Part shown: positions 1 through 8,019 of the stretch, one piece after another
Layout of the letters: each line of letters opens with the position of its first letter
Position numbering within the stretch: position 1 is the stretch's first letter
Source: Scalindua sp964437425
GTDB lineage: Bacteria; Planctomycetota; Brocadiia; Brocadiales; Scalinduaceae
Length of the DNA stretch: 49,120 nucleotides
Reading direction: 5' to 3'
NCBI GenBank assembly: GCA_964437425.1
Contig: CAYTGO010000020.1
Location: 1-49,120 of the forward strand
Notes under the pieces: generated by a model
Database searches by the model: none
Told to the model about the DNA's origin: nothing
What the model saw: the letters and a program-made list of their open reading frames with translations, nothing else
Translations under genes and position numbers: made by a program

Positions 1-255
1 TTTGAAGAGTTTGTCCGGTTGGAGTGGGAAGTCGGTCTTGATGCGAAGAAGGAATTTCACCCCGACATCTTGATACCCGAACTATCCTACGATTTCATTG
101 TTGAGGAACTTTTCTTTATGAAGAAAAGTTACGATCAAATTAGAAAGGATGTTACTGAGGGCAAAAAAACTGTTATTCATTTTGCAGTACCACTTATGTG
201 GTCTCATGTAGAGTACGCAAATGCTCTTATTGCCAGATATGACGCTACATTCTAA
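1..255 (+). CDS. 3' end of an unidentified protein (partial)
   Basis: The frame is open from the first base of the window to a TAA at 253-255, so this is the last 84 codons of a gene that begins outside. A TTG at 19 could be mistaken for a start, but the open frame upstream and the lack of a ribosome binding site make a continuation more likely. The piece is soluble and rich in acidic and aromatic residues, with no signal peptide or membrane segment. I do not recognise the family. It converges on the minus-strand response regulator ending at 341. Confidence 0.55.
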   Translation, partial: FEEFVRLEWEVGLDAKKEFHPDILIPELSYDFIVEELFFMKKSYDQIRKDVTEGKKTVIHFAVPLMWSHVEYANALIARYDATF

Positions 256-340
256 AGGACTCTATAGTAGATCCAAAATAGAGAAGCAATTCATTGTCTT
301 CAGAATAACTGATAGGTTATTAACGGTGCAGATCAGTATA

Positions 341-844
341 TTATTTCCAATTCCCATCAGCATCTCGTACTCTTTTGCATGATGGACAAACCGGAAGCAA
401 TCCTGACAACGATGTTATCTTCGGTAGCGCTCCCTGCAATTCCTCAATAAATCGTTTTCTTTCCACTTCCATCCTAAACTTATACATAGCTATTTCGATT
501 GATATTTTTAAATCTTCATTTACAAATGGTTTAACAATATAGCCAAATGGTCCTGTTATGCTTGCACGTTCCAGAATTTTGTCATCGGTATAGGCAGTAA
601 GAAATACAATGGGAATATTAAAACGAGAACGAATTTCATTAGCTGCTGCTATTCCATCCATTTCACCTTCAAGCACGATATCCATCAGTACTAAATCAGG
701 TTTGTCCTTCTCCGCATTTTGAACTGCTTCCTCTCCTGAGGATGACATAGACGTTACATCATACTCCATCCCTTGTAATACCATTTTGATCTCTTCTGCA
801 ACTGTCCACTCATCTTCAACAATCATAATCCTTGTCTTCGCCAT
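341..844 (-). CDS. Response regulator, receiver domain with clipped Cys-type C-terminus
   Basis: Single CheY-like receiver, residues about 4-120: acidic pair E10/D11, phosphoacceptor D55 in LVLMDIVLEG, T-A-Y near 85 and a conserved Lys in the VKPF motif. The remaining C-terminus carries the LLPVCPSCKRVRDADGNW motif seen in many receiver proteins, where it normally continues to a second Cys pair. Here TAA follows GNWK directly, so the second pair is missing; 17378-17950 shows the full version. The start has an AAAGGA ribosome binding site. It lies 159 bp downstream of the Amt-histidine kinase on the same strand and is the natural phosphorylation partner. No DNA-binding output domain is present, so output is probably by protein contact. 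Confidence 0.85.
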   Translation of the reverse strand: MAKTRIMIVEDEWTVAEEIKMVLQGMEYDVTSMSSSGEEAVQNAEKDKPDLVLMDIVLEGEMDGIAAANEIRSRFNIPIVFLTAYTDDKILERASITGPFGYIVKPFVNEDLKISIEIAMYKFRMEVERKRFIEELQGALPKITSLSGLLPVCPSCKRVRDADGNWK

Positions 845-1003
845 AGTCAGTTCCTTTCAATACTAAATATTGTAATTACCGGAATCTGGTATTCAGTATA
901 ATCATTAAATTACCACATATTATTGTACAAGAAAAAACCTGTATAGCAACTATCTATCAACTGCTCATATAAATTGTAGCGTCGTACAAGATGTTCAACA
1001 GCG

Positions 1004-3001
1004 TTATAATCTATCTTTATACTCTTTCTCTCTAAAAATTATTCTAAATTCAGTTCCATTGTCTCTATTGATACTGACTTTACCATGAAGTGAACGTTCT
1101 GTTAAATTTGTTATCATTCGTAGCCCTAATGATTCTGCATTTTTAATATCCAGTGTTTCGGGTATGCCAATGCCGTTATCTCGAACAATCAATTCGTTTT
1201 GACCGTCATCAAGCGAACGAAGAGATATCCTGATTTCTCCATCACTATCTTTTGAAAATGCATATTTAAGACAGTTGGTAACCAGTTCATTTATAATCAA
1301 TCCAGTCGGTATGGCTGTATCAATACCCAGTGAAAGATCTTCAATTTCCAATTTCAATGAGATCCTGGAGGCACTCACTCTGTAAGATGCAAACAGGTCA
1401 TTTACCAGATTTTTAATATAATCATTAAACTCAACATTGGCAAAATCCTTTGACCTATATAGTTTTTCATGAATAAGAGCCATTACCTTTATTCTATTCT
1501 GACTCTCCTTAGCCATCTCTATAGCCTGTTCATCTTTACTGGTTCGTGATTGAAGACTAAGCAAACTGGAAATAACCTGTAAATTGTTTTTAACTCTATG
1601 GTGAATCTCACGTAAGAGTAGCTCTTTCTCCTGAAGTGAGGACTCAGTCTTTGCGGCTTCCTTCTGGAGTGCTTCCATCACACAATTATATCGCTCGGCG
1701 ATTTGACCGACTTCTGTGAATGGTTCTACCGGTACACGAAGGCTCATGTCTCCGGTTTTTGATTGACTATCCATAGTCCTGAACATATCAAGTAGTTCTG
1801 TCGTAGCGCCATGTTCTGATACATTAAGGCCAATACGTTCGTCTTCTGCAGTAACTCGTAATGGAAGAAAAAGGTTTATTAACTTGAAAAAACCGTAGGA
1901 CAAACCAAAAGTCCACAAAAAGCATACTCCAATTCCAGTCGCCTGGATAAGTAGTTGCTCCCAAAAACTTACGCCTGTTCCCAGAATCTCCTCTTTTCCA
2001 AAAATGGCAACAGCAAGGGTGCCCCATATACCTGCACCCAGATGGACTGGAATAGCGCCTACAGCATCATCAATGTGTAGATAATCCATAAGATAATCAA
2101 CGCCCAGCATCACAATGCCACCAATTCCGCCGATAGCCAATGCTGAAGCAGCACTGACAGCATGTGCTGAAGCAGTAATTGCAACAAGCCCTGCAATTGA
2201 TCCGAATATTACCAGTTCAGCGTCAGCCTGTTTCCGTATTATCCACCCAACAGTAAGAGTAACCATAACACCTGATGCTCCAGCCAGGAAAGTATTAGTA
2301 ATAATACCGGCAACCTGATCATTTAACGCCAAAGTGCTGCCACCGTTAAAACCAAACCATCCAACCCACAGAAGTAACACACCAAGAACCGACATTGGAA
2401 GATTGCTGCCATGGATCTTCATGTGAGCTCCGACAGGGGGGAAACGTCCTTCTCGTGGACCAATGATAAGTAATGCTGCTAGAGCAACCCAGCCACCTAC
2501 ACTATGTACAACAGTCGAACCCGCAAAATCTATAAACCCTAATTGCCCTAACCATCCGGATACTGTGCGTGATTGAACACCACTCCAGGCCCAGTGACCA
2601 AAAACAGGGTATATCAAGCCCGAAAGTATGATCGATATGATAATGTAGCTCCTGAATCTCAGACGCTCTGCAGTCGCACCAGAGACAATTGTAACGGTTG
2701 TAGCACAGAACATAATCTCAAACAGGAAAAACGTACTTGTTCGTGAGCCGTCATCAAGAGATAAAAAAAATTGTGATGATCCGATCCATCCATTATTTGA
2801 CGCTCCAAACATCAGCGCAAACCCGAAAGACCAGAATAAGATGGTAGAAATTCCAAAATCAGTTATATTTTTTATAGCAACGTTTATACTGTTCTTTGAT
2901 CGCGTCAAACCTGATTCTAAACAGGTAAATCCAGCCTGCATGAGAAACACAAGGCCGGCACATATCAACACCCAGAAATCGTCTGTCAGCACAGTATCCA
3001 T
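1004..3001 (-). CDS. Ammonium transporter-histidine kinase fusion (Amt-HK ammonium sensor)
   Basis: Residues about 1-400 are a complete Amt/MEP/Rh channel domain with eleven or so membrane helices, the twin histidines H166 (in DFAGSTVVHSVGG) and H320 (in IPVHLGAG), and the terminal GLNVSEHG signature. A HAMP-like linker (about 415-450) leads to a HisKA_2 dimerisation domain with the EIHHRVKNN motif (H467/H468) and an HATPase domain with NELVTN, DNGIGIPE and SLGLRMI. Amt-histidine kinase fusions are established ammonium sensors; one from Kuenenia (Amt5) has been characterised. The inner-membrane channel part would sense NH4+ and the kinase would phosphorylate the response regulator just downstream. 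No clear ribosome binding site precedes the ATG. The 148 bp upstream are A+T-rich and shared with a divergent gene. Confidence 0.95.
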   Translation of the reverse strand: MDTVLTDDFWVLICAGLVFLMQAGFTCLESGLTRSKNSINVAIKNITDFGISTILFWSFGFALMFGASNNGWIGSSQFFLSLDDGSRTSTFFLFEIMFCATTVTIVSGATAERLRFRSYIIISIILSGLIYPVFGHWAWSGVQSRTVSGWLGQLGFIDFAGSTVVHSVGGWVALAALLIIGPREGRFPPVGAHMKIHGSNLPMSVLGVLLLWVGWFGFNGGSTLALNDQVAGIITNTFLAGASGVMVTLTVGWIIRKQADAELVIFGSIAGLVAITASAHAVSAASALAIGGIGGIVMLGVDYLMDYLHIDDAVGAIPVHLGAGIWGTLAVAIFGKEEILGTGVSFWEQLLIQATGIGVCFLWTFGLSYGFFKLINLFLPLRVTAEDERIGLNVSEHGATTELLDMFRTMDSQSKTGDMSLRVPVEPFTEVGQIAERYNCVMEALQKEAAKTESSLQEKELLLREIHHRVKNNLQVISSLLSLQSRTSKDEQAIEMAKESQNRIKVMALIHEKLYRSKDFANVEFNDYIKNLVNDLFASYRVSASRISLKLEIEDLSLGIDTAIPTGLIINELVTNCLKYAFSKDSDGEIRISLRSLDDGQNELIVRDNGIGIPETLDIKNAESLGLRMITNLTERSLHGKVSINRDNGTEFRIIFREKEYKDRL

Positions 3002-3149
3002 AATTTAGATGAATATTAAATTATTTATGTTATTTAATTAGATTGAATGACTATAATTATATAGCTATCTTCTCATATTGGATATAATAATTATCCTCCA
3101 ATCTGTACTAGTTTGTTATTTTAGATTAAATGATTAAAATTGATAAATC

Positions 3150-3479
3150 ATGAATAACCAAATGGAAGAACGCCCTAAGAGCGAACATCGCTATCACCGC
3201 CACCATCATAGACGTCGCCGCCGCCGTCATAAGAAAATAGTATCTAAAAAAACGCTGTATTTCCTAGTGCCTGTTGGCATAGTCTGTGCCGGACTTGCTG
3301 CTATGATTAATTCAGGATCAGCAAATTTCTTAACATCATACGGCAATGTTGCAATTCGCGGTATAATTATTGTTGTCTTCCCTATAATATTGATTTTTTA
3401 TTTGTGTGGATTGTTTGCCGATTGGATTTTTGATTTTTTCAGTTTTCTGTTTAAATTGTTCAAAGGAAAGCGACGCTAG
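3150..3479 (+). CDS. Small basic membrane protein, unknown function
   Basis: A 109-residue protein whose first 32 residues are dominated by His and Arg (runs such as HRHHHRRRRRRHKK), followed by two hydrophobic segments (about 36-53 and 68-90) and a short basic tail. The shape is a two-helix membrane protein with a positively charged cytoplasmic head that could bind nucleic acid, phospholipid or metal; function is unknown. The ribosome binding site is weak. It is divergent from the Amt-kinase gene and convergent with sixA. The antisense frame at 3336-3524 is a shadow. It is probably real because of its clean two-helix architecture, but I recognise no family. Confidence 0.55.
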   Translation: MNNQMEERPKSEHRYHRHHHRRRRRRHKKIVSKKTLYFLVPVGIVCAGLAAMINSGSANFLTSYGNVAIRGIIIVVFPIILIFYLCGLFADWIFDFFSFLFKLFKGKRR

Positions 3480-3570
3480 ATAAGAGCTAAAAACACTGTG
3501 TCCAGGCGTAAATGTTTTATACACTACTGATTATGGAGAGCAGAAAATAGAATTTTTAATTTATTGTTTT

Positions 3571-4071
3571 TCATGTATTTGTTGCCTGTGCAATAATTCT
3601 TAGTTGTTCCGGTGTTAAAAACCAGCGAAAATCACCAGAAAAAGTGTGAGGTTGTTCTGTATTAATATAACAGACTGCACCGGGCTCAAAATAAAATGAA
3701 ATTTCCGGAGTGTTTACTAGTAATTCTGAAGCAAGATGTCCGAGTAGAGGTAGGTGTCCGGCGAGCATAATACTTTCTACATCAGCAAAATCCTTTAAAT
3801 ACGAGATAGTGTCTTGCGTAAAGGCTGTTGGTACAAGTGTCTCAGTTACCTTAATCTCTTCTCTTAAATAGCCAACTTCTTCAGCAATAATTTCTGCAGT
3901 TTGACGTGCACGGGGTTTGGGACTGCTGACGATAAGATCAGGTTGAATGTCTAATCTCTTCAATGCTTTTCCCGTCAAATGACACTGGTTCACGCCGTCA
4001 TTATTGAGATGCCTTTCAGGATCTTCTTCTTTTTCATAGGCGGCACCATGCCGAACAAGGTAAATCTCCAT
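3571..4071 (-). CDS. sixA: SixA-type phosphohistidine phosphatase
   Basis: A 166-residue histidine-phosphatase-superfamily protein beginning MEIYLVRHGAAYE; the RHG triad carries the catalytic His, with SSPKPRARQTAEI and the second His in LAGHLPLLGHL. SixA removes phosphate from phosphohistidine on HPt domains or PTS-related proteins. The frame is open 18 codons further upstream, but the ATG at 4071 has an AAGGAG site seven bases before it and starts exactly at the family's usual N-terminus, so I choose it. It is the last gene of a minus-strand trio (4690-3571). Its closeness to the Amt-kinase is suggestive only. Confidence 0.85.
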   Translation of the reverse strand: MEIYLVRHGAAYEKEEDPERHLNNDGVNQCHLTGKALKRLDIQPDLIVSSPKPRARQTAEIIAEEVGYLREEIKVTETLVPTAFTQDTISYLKDFADVESIMLAGHLPLLGHLASELLVNTPEISFYFEPGAVCYINTEQPHTFSGDFRWFLTPEQLRIIAQATNT

Positions 4072-4121
4072 AGACAATCTCCTTCTCTGTATTACTGATT
4101 CTTTGAATTGATACCAAAACA

Positions 4122-4493
4122 TCAATCTAATGCATTAGATAATGAAACCCCGGCGGCGCCTCCAATAAAGTCCCAAATCAGATCTTTGTAACTCCAATCA
4201 TCACGCTTGACTTCATCATTTATCTCTTTCGCCATACCGCATGTACTTGATAATGAGAAGCCTATTGTACTAGCGTTATCTTTGCTGGCGTCACCCCATC
4301 TTGCGGTTGAATATGTGGCAGCTCCAATAAGAAATGTAGCCGAAAAATGCTTTAATTTATCCCTTCCAAACCATTCGTCTTTTCTGGTTGAAGCAGGTGA
4401 TCCAGACTCCTGATATGTGGCGCAGCCGGTAAGATGAATAATCAGGAATACAATTAAAATGTATTTAAGACTGTGCTTTACCGTCAATATCAT
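4122..4493 (-). CDS. YfiM-like lipoprotein (DUF2279 type)
   Basis: A 123-residue protein with an N-terminal hydrophobic segment and a lipobox ending in LTGC (Cys about 24), so probably an outer-membrane lipoprotein. The mature part has the DKLKHF motif, a short hydrophobic stretch, GMAKEINDE and the SYKDLIWDFIGGAAGV ending typical of the YfiM/DUF2279 group, whose function is unknown. It is 14 bp downstream of the 60-residue gene and 50 bp before sixA on the same strand, so the three are probably co-transcribed. Confidence 0.7.
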   Translation of the reverse strand: MILTVKHSLKYILIVFLIIHLTGCATYQESGSPASTRKDEWFGRDKLKHFSATFLIGAATYSTARWGDASKDNASTIGFSLSSTCGMAKEINDEVKRDDWSYKDLIWDFIGGAAGVSLSNALD

Positions 4494-4507
4494 AAATGAT
4501 TTAAAGA

Positions 4508-4690
4508 TTAGTTGTTTTTATCCTTGAAATCATCATCTTGAAGAACTACCTTAATTTTAGATAGAAGATCTTCACAGAACTCTTTTTCTAATTCGCTTTT
4601 GCTCAGAATAGTTGAAAGCGTGATAGTCTCCTCCTTGTCTAATCCGATAGTAACTTCCGGCAATACTCTTTTTCTGTCAACAACTCGCAT
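4508..4690 (-). CDS. Small soluble protein, unknown function
   Basis: A 60-residue acidic protein without membrane segments. The start is well supported: AAGGAG lies eight bases before the ATG. It contains DRKRVLPEVTIGLDKEE and a charged, probably helical second half. I do not recognise it. It heads the tight minus-strand group with the YfiM-like lipoprotein and sixA. Confidence 0.55.
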   Translation of the reverse strand: MRVVDRKRVLPEVTIGLDKEETITLSTILSKSELEKEFCEDLLSKIKVVLQDDDFKDKNN

Positions 4691-4771
4691 AGCAACTACT
4701 CCTTGTCAATTTTATAAGTAAGTTGGTTTAGTGTTATTTCTAAATTACAAATTATATTAAACTCATACGTA

Positions 4772-5730
4772 TCAGGGGTGCGACATTATTGCCCATATTC
4801 TTGCCTGTCCGCCTGAGCCTCCTTCAATTTTTATTGGGGCTATTATTAATGTTGCTCCAGTGGGTGGAAGTTTATCAAGATTCGCTACATTCTCCAGTAT
4901 GTATTTGCTACTACCATTAATAATATGATGAACTGCGAAATCTGTTGACACCCCATAATCTGCACTTAACGTGTCAATACCGATTCCATTAATGTCCCTT
5001 TCCTCAACAAGAAATTCGGCAGCGTCAGCAGAATAACCCGGAAAATGAAGTTTATTAGAACTATCCACATTCTTGTATTTTTCGTAATCATTCCATCTTC
5101 TTGACCAGCCGGTATTGAGAAGAANNNNNNNNNNNNNNNNNNNNNNNNNNNNNNNNNNNNNNNNNNNNNNNNNNNNNNNNNNNNNNNNNNNNNNNNNNNN
5201 NNNNNNNNNNNNNNNNNNNNNNNNTTCTTGTATTTTTCGTAATCATTCCATCTTCTTGACCAGCCGGTATTGAGAAGAATAATGGATCTCTCCTGTATCT
5301 TGCCGTTTATCCCCTCCCACTCGACAATATCTTCTACAGTGAGTTCATAATCCGCGTTATTTTCAACTTTATCAGAAACATCTATAACTGAAGCAGAACC
5401 AATAAGAGTTTCCAGGATAAGCTCATCAACTGAAGGCTGTTTATCTTCAAAGTGATTGGGAGCGTCTATATGTGTACCAAGATGCTCCGGGGTGGAGTAG
5501 GCTCCTGAGAAGACTCCATCATCCTTAAGTGTTGCAACAGGTTTGTATGTGAAAGGTGCATATGCAGGAGCTGGCCAATAAGCATTGCTTTTGTTTAGAG
5601 GGTATGTCAGATCAATTACTGTACATTTACCTGCCGCTACATCTTCGAAGCTAGTAGATGAGATTGCCGTATAGCTATTACATGCTGAAATCAATATCGT
5701 TAGAAATATATATGCCAGGTGTTTAATCAT
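4772..5730 (-). CDS. Cyclase family lipoprotein (kynurenine formamidase-like), interrupted by an assembly gap
   Basis: The N-terminal part has a lipoprotein signal (IFLTILISAC) and then the cyclase/kynurenine formamidase fold (PF04199): VIDLTYPL, the metal-binding HLGTHIDAPNHF motif (about residues 83-94) and the ILLNTGWSRRW strand. The C-terminal part carries PGYSADAAEFL, GIGIDTLSADYG and PPTGATLIIAPIKIEGG, also standard for the family. The gap 5125-5224 splits the frame, but the 55 bases at 5070-5124 and 5225-5279 are identical. Removing the gap and one copy gives one open frame of 267 residues. Predicted activity is a metal-dependent amidohydrolase or lactonase on the periplasmic side; the substrate is unknown. 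Confidence 0.85.
5070..5279. other. Scaffold gap with duplicated 55-bp flanks
   Basis: 100 Ns (5125-5224) lie between two identical 55-bp sequences (5070-5124 and 5225-5279). This is what remains when two contigs overlapping by one k-mer are joined without merging. The real sequence probably contains the 55 bp once and no gap. Confidence 0.9.
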
Positions 5731-5934
5731 TATTCATTTATATAAACATCGATCTAACAAACAGATATAAGACTAAATCTAATGCAGTATTTAAGAAGTT
5801 TTGATTCTAATAAATTTATCAATTTAAGGCAAGTGCCCAATGATTTATTTATATTGACCCTCTTATATATTGCTGTTAAAATCATAAACCTAAATCTGGT
5901 AAAGGTCTGAGGAAAGGAGTCTTACACCGTAAAT

Positions 5935-6825
5935 ATGCTTAAAAATACTCTATCAAAAAATCTCATATTGCTTGTTCTTTCTACTTCCATTCTTGCAGTC
6001 TGTGGATGTATGGCTACGAAGAAATCTGGTGAGTTCGTCGAATCATTAAGAAATCCTACTTCCTTTCCTGAGATATTCAAACCTGAAATAAAATATATAG
6101 ATGATATTGTAGAAGAAAAAAGTCTTGCAGAAGATGAGAACGTTTTGATTATTCCATTGGGTAGCGACAAAAGCACAAGCGCATATCTATTTCAGATGAG
6201 TCAAGGATCAGAAATGGAAACTCATTCTCATAAGACCCATGATGAAATCTTATATATCAAGGAGGGGAGTGGTATATTAGCACTTGAAGGTGTACGTCAT
6301 GTTGTAAAAGAGGGTATGCTAGTGATGATCCCAAGGCAAACTGTACACAAATATATGAATACTGGAAAAGAGACAAGTATTACTATTTCAATGTTTTCTC
6401 CTCCATTCGATGGTAAAGATATTAAGGTGCTTGAAAACTATATTGACTTTAAAAAGAAGAAAAAGACTGTATACGATAAGATGATAAAAAAGTCGGAGAA
6501 GGAGCTGAAAAAAGAAGAAGGCAGAGAGAAAAAATGGTTTGGTTTGCGGAAAAAGGATGGAGACGAAGCTGAGCCAGGCGAAGATGATGAAGGTGACTAT
6601 ATTCCGGAAGAGCAAAAGATACTGGTACTAACTGATGAAGGAAGAGCAAAGATCAGGGAAGCACGAAGAAAAGTCACTGATGAAGAGAATGCTATTATTG
6701 ACAAAATTGTCCTCGATGAAAAACTCATGGTCTTGCAAAGATTAAAACTTGATGGATTGATCAGTGATGAAGAGTTTGAAAAAACGAAAGCAGAAATAAT
6801 AGAAGAAAGTGGAAAGTCTCATTGA
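5935..6825 (+). CDS. Cupin-domain lipoprotein with C-terminal SHOCT-like motif
   Basis: A signal sequence with a lipobox-like VCGC (Cys about 25) is followed by a single cupin domain (about 60-160) with metal-ligand motif METHSHKTHDEILYIKEGSG and the second motif PRQTVHKYMN. Residues about 165-225 are highly charged and probably coiled. The last 35 residues (VLDEKLMVLQRLKLDGLISDEEFEKTK, broken here) resemble a SHOCT short C-terminal domain. The AAGGAG upstream is about 15 bases from the ATG, which is long. The stop overlaps the TTG start of surE, so the two are translationally coupled. The substrate is unknown; a surface-anchored metal-binding or sensing role is inference. Confidence 0.75.
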   Translation: MLKNTLSKNLILLVLSTSILAVCGCMATKKSGEFVESLRNPTSFPEIFKPEIKYIDDIVEEKSLAEDENVLIIPLGSDKSTSAYLFQMSQGSEMETHSHKTHDEILYIKEGSGILALEGVRHVVKEGMLVMIPRQTVHKYMNTGKETSITISMFSPPFDGKDIKVLENYIDFKKKKKTVYDKMIKKSEKELKKEEGREKKWFGLRKKDGDEAEPGEDDEGDYIPEEQKILVLTDEGRAKIREARRKVTDEENAIIDKIVLDEKLMVLQRLKLDGLISDEEFEKTKAEIIEESGKSH

Positions 6826-7583
6826 AAATTATAGTAACAAATGATGATGGAATATACTCACCAGGCATACTTGAGCTAAAAAAGACCATGGAATCGTTAG
6901 GGTCAGTAACTTTAGTTGCACCTGACGTTCAGAAGAGCGGAGTAGGGCATTCAATTACATTTAGTCATCCCCTGAGAGTTAGAGAGGTATATGCCAATGG
7001 CGATTTTATTGGTTATGGAATAGATGGTTCCCCGGCAGATTGTGTGAAACTTGCAGTTAGAGAAATATTGAAGGAGAGATCGCAGTTGCTGGTTTCCGGC
7101 ATAAATATTGGTGCTAATGTCGGGATAAATGTCTTATATTCCGGTACAGTAGCCGCTGCAATCGAAGGTGCGCTCCTGGGTATTCCTTCAGTCGCGGTCT
7201 CACTGGAGATTTCTGAGTCAGCACCTGATGTCAAGGGAGCCGCTGAAACTGCAAAGGGAATTATTGCCCTTATCATGAAGAAGGAGTTACCAAGAGGTAC
7301 TCTGCTCAATGTAAACATACCTAATATACCAAAGGATAAAATAAAAGGCGTAAAGATAACGAATCAATTTTCTGGTGATTTCGACGAACACTATGAGAAA
7401 CGGACTGATCCGCGTGGCATAGCATATTACTGGCTGTCCGGCACCGGTTGGCCAAAGGTAGATGTTATTGGTACTGATATGCATGCACTTAAAGACGGCT
7501 ACATCTCAATAACCCCGCTCAGATATAACCTGACAGATAATGCATTCCTTGCCGAAGTAGAGTCCTGGGAATGGAATTCATAA
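6822..7583 (+). CDS. surE: 5'/3'-nucleotidase SurE
   Basis: A 253-residue SurE with the N-terminal metal/phosphate motif VTNDDGI, the SGINIGANVG loop and YSGTVAAAIEG, all at family-typical places. SurE removes phosphate from nucleoside 5'- and 3'-monophosphates and short polyphosphate in the cytoplasm. It starts at a TTG that overlaps the upstream stop codon (TTGA arrangement), with GGAAAG just upstream. About 430 bp with no gene follow. Confidence 0.93.
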   Translation: MKIIVTNDDGIYSPGILELKKTMESLGSVTLVAPDVQKSGVGHSITFSHPLRVREVYANGDFIGYGIDGSPADCVKLAVREILKERSQLLVSGINIGANVGINVLYSGTVAAAIEGALLGIPSVAVSLEISESAPDVKGAAETAKGIIALIMKKELPRGTLLNVNIPNIPKDKIKGVKITNQFSGDFDEHYEKRTDPRGIAYYWLSGTGWPKVDVIGTDMHALKDGYISITPLRYNLTDNAFLAEVESWEWNS

Positions 7584-8019
7584 ATAGACTCTACTATTCA
7601 ATCAAATCAGTCATTTGTTATTCGTCAAACGCCAATCCTACAATTCCTAAATTCTTATATATTTCTCTAGAATATCTCAATCCAACTGTCAATGTCATAT
7701 AATCTTGAGACTTTATTTTGAACTTGATTTAACATTATAATCAATTGTTTACTTAAGAAATAAAGAATTTGTTGTTCTGCCCATAGTGATCTTGACCCTC
7801 CTTTAGTCTCACCTCCATCACAATAAAGCATTCATCAAAACTGATACCAAGTATACAACCTACCAATTCCGTACCTGCTCTTACCCTGTTGACTATAAGC
7901 ATTGAATATTTATTATATATCAAATCCAAATGCCAAAGCTCAAATACCAAATCAATACCTAAATCCCTTAATCTCTAAATTTTTCCGCTGCGTCCTCTGC
8001 GCCTCTGCGTTAAATAATA
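7584..8019. other. Gene-free stretch with degenerate intergenic repeats
   Basis: I see no gene here. The 3' end holds loosely periodic text built on CCAAA/CAAAT words (about 7918-7975), followed immediately by the CTCTGCG-type repeat CTGCGTCCTCTGCGCCTCTG (about 7988-8007), a class of junk repeat found between genes in several bacterial groups. The 65-codon minus frame at 7753-7950 lacks any recognisable domain and I treat it as chance. Confidence 0.55.

Noticed and set aside
304..321. Hairpin AATAAC/GTTATT downstream of the first response regulator
   Set aside because: Only 6 A+T-rich base pairs and no T tract; too weak to call a terminator.
2115..2318. Plus-strand 67-codon frame
   Set aside because: Antisense shadow of the Amt domain; no ribosome binding site.
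5125..5224. Gap as a site of an inserted element
   Set aside because: Identical 55-bp flanks and restored reading frame show a scaffold artefact rather than a target-site duplication.
7753..7950. Minus-strand 65-codon frame in the intergenic stretch
   Set aside because: No domain, no ribosome binding site, part of it in low-complexity repeats.
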